Assembly (NCBI GenBank): GCA_030665925.1
Contig: DAOUYX010000065.1
Coordinates: 1 to 7,909 of the forward strand
DNA: 7,909 bases
From: Methanosarcinales archaeon
Lineage (GTDB): Archaea > Halobacteriota > Syntropharchaeia > Alkanophagales > Methanospirareceae
Direction: 5' to 3'
The position numbers and the translations under genes are program-made. Within the stretch, counting starts at the first letter, position 1. Each line of letters starts with the position of its first letter. This document shows positions 4,338-7,909 of the stretch, piece by piece. The notes under the pieces are model-generated. The model did no database searches and was not told the DNA's origin. It was given only the letters and a program-made list of their open reading frames with translations.

Positions 4338-5609
4338 TTGGCAGAGAAGAGAGATTACTACACTATTTTAGGTGTGGATAGAGGATCATCGAAGGATGAA
4401 ATAAAGCGTGCTTATCGGAGATTAGCGAAGAAATATCATCCTGATTTGAATAGGGAGAACCCAAAAGAGGCGGAAGAGAAGTTTAAAAAGGTATCCGAAG
4501 CTTATGAGGTGTTATCAGACCCGCAGAAGCGGGTGAATTACGATAGATTTGGGCGGGCTGGTGTTGATTTTGGTCCTGGAGGATTTGATTGGTCTGATTT
4601 CACAAGATATAGCGATGTAGAAGATATACTGGGAGATTTATTCAAGAATTTCTTTGGTGGTAATTTCGGATTCGGTGGAAGCCGAAGTGGTCGAGCAGGT
4701 ACAGGTTCTTCTCCATTTGACGTGTTCTTTGGCGGTGGAGGACAGGGCTATACAAGGGCAGAGGAAAGATACGGACCAGAAAGGGGAAGCGACATCAGAT
4801 ATGACCTTGAAATAGACCTTGAGGACGCAGCGAAGGGAATGGAGAAAGAGATTAACCTCGTTAAAGAAGAGAGTTGTCCGTCGTGTAACGGCACAGGTGC
4901 GAGTTCAGGAGGATTAGAGACTTGTCCTGCGTGTGGAGGCTCGGGGCAGGTAAGAAAAGTGCAAAGGCAGGGCTTTGCTCAGTTCATGTCCATCTCCGCC
5001 TGTCCGCGTTGTGGTGGTAGTGGACACGTGATAACGAAGCCGTGCAAGAATTGTAATGGTACCGGAAAAATCAGAGTGAACAAGCAAATATCAGTGAAGA
5101 TACCGCCGGGTGTGGATACTGGGAGTAGATTACGGATTGCAGGTGAAGGAGGTGCGGGGGAGCGAGGAGGACCGCCAGGCGATCTGTATGTGATGACGCA
5201 TGTGAAAGAGCATGAATTCTTCAAAAGGGTGGGTAATGACCTATTTTGTGAAGTTCCGGTTCGCTTCGCTCAAGCTGCATTTGGCGATGATATAGAAGTA
5301 AAGACGATAGATAGTAGCAGTGCACGGATAAAGATACCTGCCGGCACGCAATCGGGCACGGGCTTTCGGTTGAAGAACAAGGGAATGCCAGATTTAAAGG
5401 GGTATGACAGAGGGAACATGCTGGTGCGAGTGAAAGTCGTAACACCAAAGAAACTGAGCAAAAAGCAGAAGGAATTGCTGTATGAATTTGATAAAGAGGA
5501 GCAAGGGCAAGAACAAGAGCAAGAACAAGAGCAAGAACAAGAACAAGAAGAGGGAGGAGTAAAGCAGAAGAAAAGTTTCTCCTGGTGGAGCAAGAACAAA
5601 CAGAAGTAG
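4338..5609 (+). CDS. dnaJ: Class A (type I) DnaJ / Hsp40 co-chaperone
   Basis: A 423-residue type I DnaJ, the cytoplasmic partner that delivers substrates to DnaK and stimulates its ATPase. The J domain (1-70) has HPD at 34-36. A long Gly/Phe-rich linker (about 72-140) follows. The zinc-binding domain holds all four repeats: CPSCNGTG (C180/C183), CPACGGSG (C196/C199), CPRCGGSG (C222/C225) and CKNCNGTG (C236/C239). Substrate-binding beta domains run to about residue 380. The last 40 residues are unusual: a Glu-Gln dipeptide repeat followed by a basic, Trp-containing end (KQKKSFSWWSKNKQK), making the protein longer than the usual 370-390. The start is TTG, which gives the typical MAEKRDYY N-terminus; a stop at 4320-4322 prevents any longer reading. 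No dnaK or grpE lies in the window. aIF5B follows 35 nt downstream and is probably co-transcribed. Confidence 0.96.
   Translation: MAEKRDYYTILGVDRGSSKDEIKRAYRRLAKKYHPDLNRENPKEAEEKFKKVSEAYEVLSDPQKRVNYDRFGRAGVDFGPGGFDWSDFTRYSDVEDILGDLFKNFFGGNFGFGGSRSGRAGTGSSPFDVFFGGGGQGYTRAEERYGPERGSDIRYDLEIDLEDAAKGMEKEINLVKEESCPSCNGTGASSGGLETCPACGGSGQVRKVQRQGFAQFMSISACPRCGGSGHVITKPCKNCNGTGKIRVNKQISVKIPPGVDTGSRLRIAGEGGAGERGGPPGDLYVMTHVKEHEFFKRVGNDLFCEVPVRFAQAAFGDDIEVKTIDSSSARIKIPAGTQSGTGFRLKNKGMPDLKGYDRGNMLVRVKVVTPKKLSKKQKELLYEFDKEEQGQEQEQEQEQEQEQEEGGVKQKKSFSWWSKNKQK
5499..5552 (+). repeat. In-frame hexanucleotide repeat (GAR CAA)n in the dnaJ 3' end
   Basis: From 5499 to 5552 the codons alternate GAG/GAA with CAA, interrupted once by GGG at 5505-5507. 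A higher-order 12-nt unit CAAGAACAAGAG is repeated perfectly at 5508-5519 and 5520-5531, and again with one change at 5532-5543. It encodes a Glu-Gln tract. The unit is a multiple of three, so slippage would change length without breaking the frame. Confidence 0.9.
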
Positions 5610-5634
5610 AAGTGAATAATATATGAACGAGGAA

Positions 5635-5640
5635 GGTGAG
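5635..5640 (+). promoter_or_regulatory. Shine-Dalgarno GGTGAG favouring the aIF5B start at 5645
   Basis: GGTGAG lies 4 nt before ATG 5645. A GTG inside this motif (5636-5638) is in the same frame and would add only Met-Arg-Gly; it has a weaker GAGGA (5628-5632) ahead of it. The ATG is the better choice, though the difference is only three residues. Confidence 0.5.
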
Positions 5641-5644
5641 AGGT

Positions 5645-7426
5645 ATGAGCGCGAAGAGCGAGATAAGGACCCCGATACTATCGGTTGTGGGACACATAGA
5701 CCATGGTAAGACCACGTTACTTGATACACTACGTGGCACAGCAATAGCAGAGAAGGAAGCAGGTCGAGTCACGCAACATATAGGTGCAACAGAAATTCCT
5801 ATCAGTACGATAAAGAAGATTTGTGAGCCCTTGAAAAGGGACTGGACGGGAATAGACGTGCCCGGTTTGCTTGTCATTGACACTCCTGGTCATCATGCCT
5901 TTGCATCCTTGAGGAAAAGAGGAAGTGCGTTAGCTGACGTGGCGGTTATTGTGGTGGACGTGATGGAGGGCTTTCAGCCTCAGACCTACGAATCGTTGAA
6001 CATTTTACGATTATTAAAAACCCCCTTCGTCGTGGTGTTGAACAAAATAGACCGGATAAAAGGGTGGACGTCGAAGAATAAGCCGTTCCTTATTAATTAT
6101 ACAGATCAGCCGGAATATGCACGTAAGGAAGTGGATGCGCGAGTATACCAGATTGTAGGCGATCTCTACGATAAAGGCTTCTCGGCGGACCGGTACGACC
6201 GGATAAAAGACTTCGCAAGGAATGTGAGTATCGTGCCAGTGAGTGCGAAGACTGGAGAGGGCATTGCGGATTTGCTGCTCGTGCTTATCGGCTTGTCACA
6301 GAAGTTCTTTGAACGAACCTTGCAGCTTCATTTAGAAGCCGCGGGTGTCGGCACGATATTAGAGAGGAAGGAGGAAAAAGGTCTCGGAACCACGATTGAC
6401 GTGATTTTATACGACGGGAAGCTCAGTGTGGGCGATACGATCGTTGTTGGAAGCATAGAGGAGGAGCCAATAGTTACAAAAGTGAAGGCGTTGTTGAAGC
6501 CACACGTTTTGCAAGAGATAAGAATGGAGCAGAGATTTGAGCGAGTGAAAACGGTGAATGCCGCTTCTGGTGTGAAAATAGTTGCTCCTGATTTAGAACT
6601 GGCGCTTCCGGGGTCGCAGGTGCGAGTGGTGAAAGGAGACGCTGCTACGCTTGACCACGTGATGAACGAGGTGAAGAGCGATATAGCAGAACTGAAGCTG
6701 GAGAGAAGTCCAGAAGGGATAATTATAAAGGCAGATACCATGGGCTCTTTGGAAGCGCTTGCTATGGAGCTGAAGGATGAAGGAATAGAGGCGATAAAAA
6801 GAGCAGAAGTGGGTAATATATCCAAACATGACGTAATCGAGGCTACTACGGTTAAGGACCGTTATTTCAGGGTTATTTTGGGCTTTAACGTTGGTATACT
6901 ACCGGACGCGAAAGAAGCGGCGTTGCAAGCAGGAATGCCGGTTTTTATAAACGACGTTATTTACCGATTGATCGAAGATTATGAGAATTGGGTTAAGGCT
7001 GGGAAGGAGAGAGAGAAGCGGGAGCTTATGGAACGGGTGAGCACGCCGGCGAAGATAAGGCTACTGCCGGGATGCGTGTTCAGGCAAAGCAAGCCGGCTG
7101 TTGTAGGTGTCGAAGTTCTATCGGGGAAGATAAAGACGGGTGTGGAATTGATAAAAGCGGACGGGACAAACGTCGGGGCGATAAACGAGATACAGGATAA
7201 AGGAAAGAGCATAAAAAGTGCAGAACAGGGTATGCAGGTGGCAATTGCAATGAAAAAACCAACCGTGGGACGGCACATACATGAGAATGACGTTTTGTAT
7301 GTAAATATTAGTGCAGAAGAGACGAAAGCACTAAAAAAACTAAGCGGAGTGCTGTCACCGGATGAAGAAGCAGCATTGGAGGAATTGGTGGAGATTAAGA
7401 GGAAAAGGGCTTCCGGGTTGGGGTGA
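5645..7426 (+). CDS. infB: Archaeal translation initiation factor aIF5B (IF2/eIF5B family)
   Basis: A 593-residue GTPase, the normal length for archaeal IF5B, which promotes ribosomal subunit joining during initiation. The GTPase motifs are G1 GHIDHGKT (16-23), a QHIGAT switch I segment, G3 DTPGHHAF (79-86), G4 NKID (133-136) and G5 SAK (200-202). After these come beta-barrel domain II (starting about 225, with ILERKEEKGLGTTIDVILYDG), domain III (about 340-450, with KADTMGSLEAL) and domain IV (from about 470, with RLLPGCVFRQSKPAVVGVEV). There is no intein and no long bacterial N-terminal extension. The residue after the switch II histidine is His (GHHAF) where recalled archaeal and eukaryotic members usually have Glu; the catalytic His itself is kept. 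The gene lies 35 nt after dnaJ with no convincing promoter between them, so a dnaJ-infB transcript is likely. The stop is followed by an AT-rich spacer and mobile-element debris. Confidence 0.96.
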   Translation: MSAKSEIRTPILSVVGHIDHGKTTLLDTLRGTAIAEKEAGRVTQHIGATEIPISTIKKICEPLKRDWTGIDVPGLLVIDTPGHHAFASLRKRGSALADVAVIVVDVMEGFQPQTYESLNILRLLKTPFVVVLNKIDRIKGWTSKNKPFLINYTDQPEYARKEVDARVYQIVGDLYDKGFSADRYDRIKDFARNVSIVPVSAKTGEGIADLLLVLIGLSQKFFERTLQLHLEAAGVGTILERKEEKGLGTTIDVILYDGKLSVGDTIVVGSIEEEPIVTKVKALLKPHVLQEIRMEQRFERVKTVNAASGVKIVAPDLELALPGSQVRVVKGDAATLDHVMNEVKSDIAELKLERSPEGIIIKADTMGSLEALAMELKDEGIEAIKRAEVGNISKHDVIEATTVKDRYFRVILGFNVGILPDAKEAALQAGMPVFINDVIYRLIEDYENWVKAGKEREKRELMERVSTPAKIRLLPGCVFRQSKPAVVGVEVLSGKIKTGVELIKADGTNVGAINEIQDKGKSIKSAEQGMQVAIAMKKPTVGRHIHENDVLYVNISAEETKALKKLSGVLSPDEEAALEELVEIKRKRASGLG

Positions 7427-7524
7427 ATGGTGTGTGCATTAAACCATAGAGAATTTTGAAAACCCCCTTGGGTATACAACTTTTTATATGTTCATACATA
7501 TAATCATATATTACGAAAACTTTA
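7427..7524 (+). promoter_or_regulatory. AT-rich spacer with a TATA-like box before the transposase remnant
   Basis: No ORF here. TTTTTATATG at 7481-7490 is a good box A and may be a promoter of the insertion sequence or serve as T-rich termination for aIF5B. CTTTTTATATGTTCATAC (7480-7497) matches 17 of 18 bases of the stretch at 366-383 just upstream of the tRNA. The left end of the insertion sequence probably lies in this spacer, but its terminal inverted repeat cannot be identified because the right end is outside the window. Confidence 0.35.
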
Positions 7525-7909
7525 ATAGGCTTCTGGCAGAAGGAGGCGTACAAGCGAGTGGAACAGCTTGGCGATCGGCTGGCGGAGATTAAATCGCTGA
7601 TGGATTGGGAAGCGTTTCTTTCGCCCGATAGTGGGCGATATGTACGATAACAGGAGCGAACGAGGCGGCAGACCAAACATCGATGAGGTGGTAATGGTCA
7701 AGCTTCTCGTGCTCCAGCAGTGGTACGGGCTATAAATCCGATCCTGAACTCGAGAGGCAGGCTGTGGACAGGCTCTCGTTCATGAACTTTCTTGGATTTC
7801 CAGAGGACATTCCGGATTTTACGACAGTATGGTATTTTAGAGAGCGGTTAGCGAAGACCGGTAAGGATCGAGCGATCTGGACTGAACTCCAGCGACAACT
7901 CGATGCTTT
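7525..7909 (+). pseudogene. IS5-like transposase remnant, frameshifted and cut by window edge
   Basis: Three consecutive reading frames together give the N-terminal third of an IS5-family (DUF772-type) transposase. Frame one (7525-7620) reads FWQKEAYKRVEQLGDRLAEI and on to MDWEAFL. Frame two (7622-7732) reads RPIVGDMYDNRSERGG, then VVMVKLLVLQQWYGL. Frame three (from 7737) reads SDPELERQAVDRLSFMNFLG, then FTTVWYFRERLAKTGKD. The first break is one extra T in 7619-7621; the uncorrected frame stops at 7648-7650. The second is a net gain of four bases (7733-7736, TAAA) that also creates a stop at 7733-7735. The codon where Met would be expected, before Gly-Phe-Trp, is ATA. The catalytic DDE residues would lie past the window. 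Two independent shifts plus the lost start indicate a dead copy. Confidence 0.85.

Noticed and set aside
5221..5883. 220-codon minus-strand ORF spanning dnaJ end and aIF5B start
   Set aside because: Its Leu/Ala/Val-rich stretch is only the reverse complement of the Glu-Gln repeat and looks like a membrane protein by accident; it overlaps two certain genes.
7612..7740. Programmed frameshifting in the transposase
   Set aside because: Some IS5-group elements use one frameshift, but here there are two shifts of +1 and +4 with in-frame stops and an ATA in place of the start, which fits decay better.

Overview
This window looks like archaeal, most likely euryarchaeal, chromosomal DNA. The evidence is an archaeal-type translation factor aIF5B without a long bacterial IF2 N-terminus, two archaea-restricted protein families (a DUF22-like and a UPF0200-like protein), a tRNA-Tyr(GTA) with an intron at position 37/38 and a C1-G72 pair, AT-rich box A (TATA) promoters, and at least one probable leaderless mRNA. 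The MoeA, anaerobic-type radical SAM activase and class A DnaJ genes would fit a methanogen or an uncultured methanogen/ANME-related lineage. That placement is inference; the window holds no phylogenetic marker I could align.

Layout. (1) Bases 1-140 are the C-terminus of a MoeA-type molybdopterin gene. (2) Bases 141-386 have no gene. They contain a 180-bp interrupted palindrome (174-353) whose outer arms are a perfect 12-bp inverted repeat. Its right end abuts the presumed tRNA promoter. (3) tRNA-Tyr with a 48-nt intron (387-508) is followed after 9 nt by a tight plus-strand cluster: an M42 metallo-aminopeptidase (518-1564), a radical SAM activating enzyme (1568-2329) and a 108-residue protein of unknown function (2336-2662). 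(4) A TATA box placed for leaderless initiation precedes a DUF22-like gene (2697-3143), which overlaps a UPF0200 P-loop NTPase gene (3116-3697) by 28 nt. (5) A minus-strand winged-helix protein (3714-4160) converges on it. (6) That protein is divergent from dnaJ (4338-5609), and a near-identical 14-bp direct repeat lies once near each promoter. aIF5B (5645-7426) follows dnaJ, probably in the same transcript. (7) After an AT-rich spacer, a frameshifted IS5-like transposase remnant (7525-7909) runs off the window.

Functionally this is mostly housekeeping: tRNA and translation initiation, protein folding, peptide turnover and cofactor or radical enzyme maturation, with mobile-element traces at both ends. 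The least explained signals are the palindromic element upstream of the tRNA, a 10-nt match to the 16S rRNA anti-Shine-Dalgarno tail inside the tRNA intron, the shared repeat between the winged-helix gene and dnaJ, the Glu-Gln repeat tail of DnaJ, and the 108-residue orphan. I see no defence system, CRISPR array or clearly new multi-gene system.
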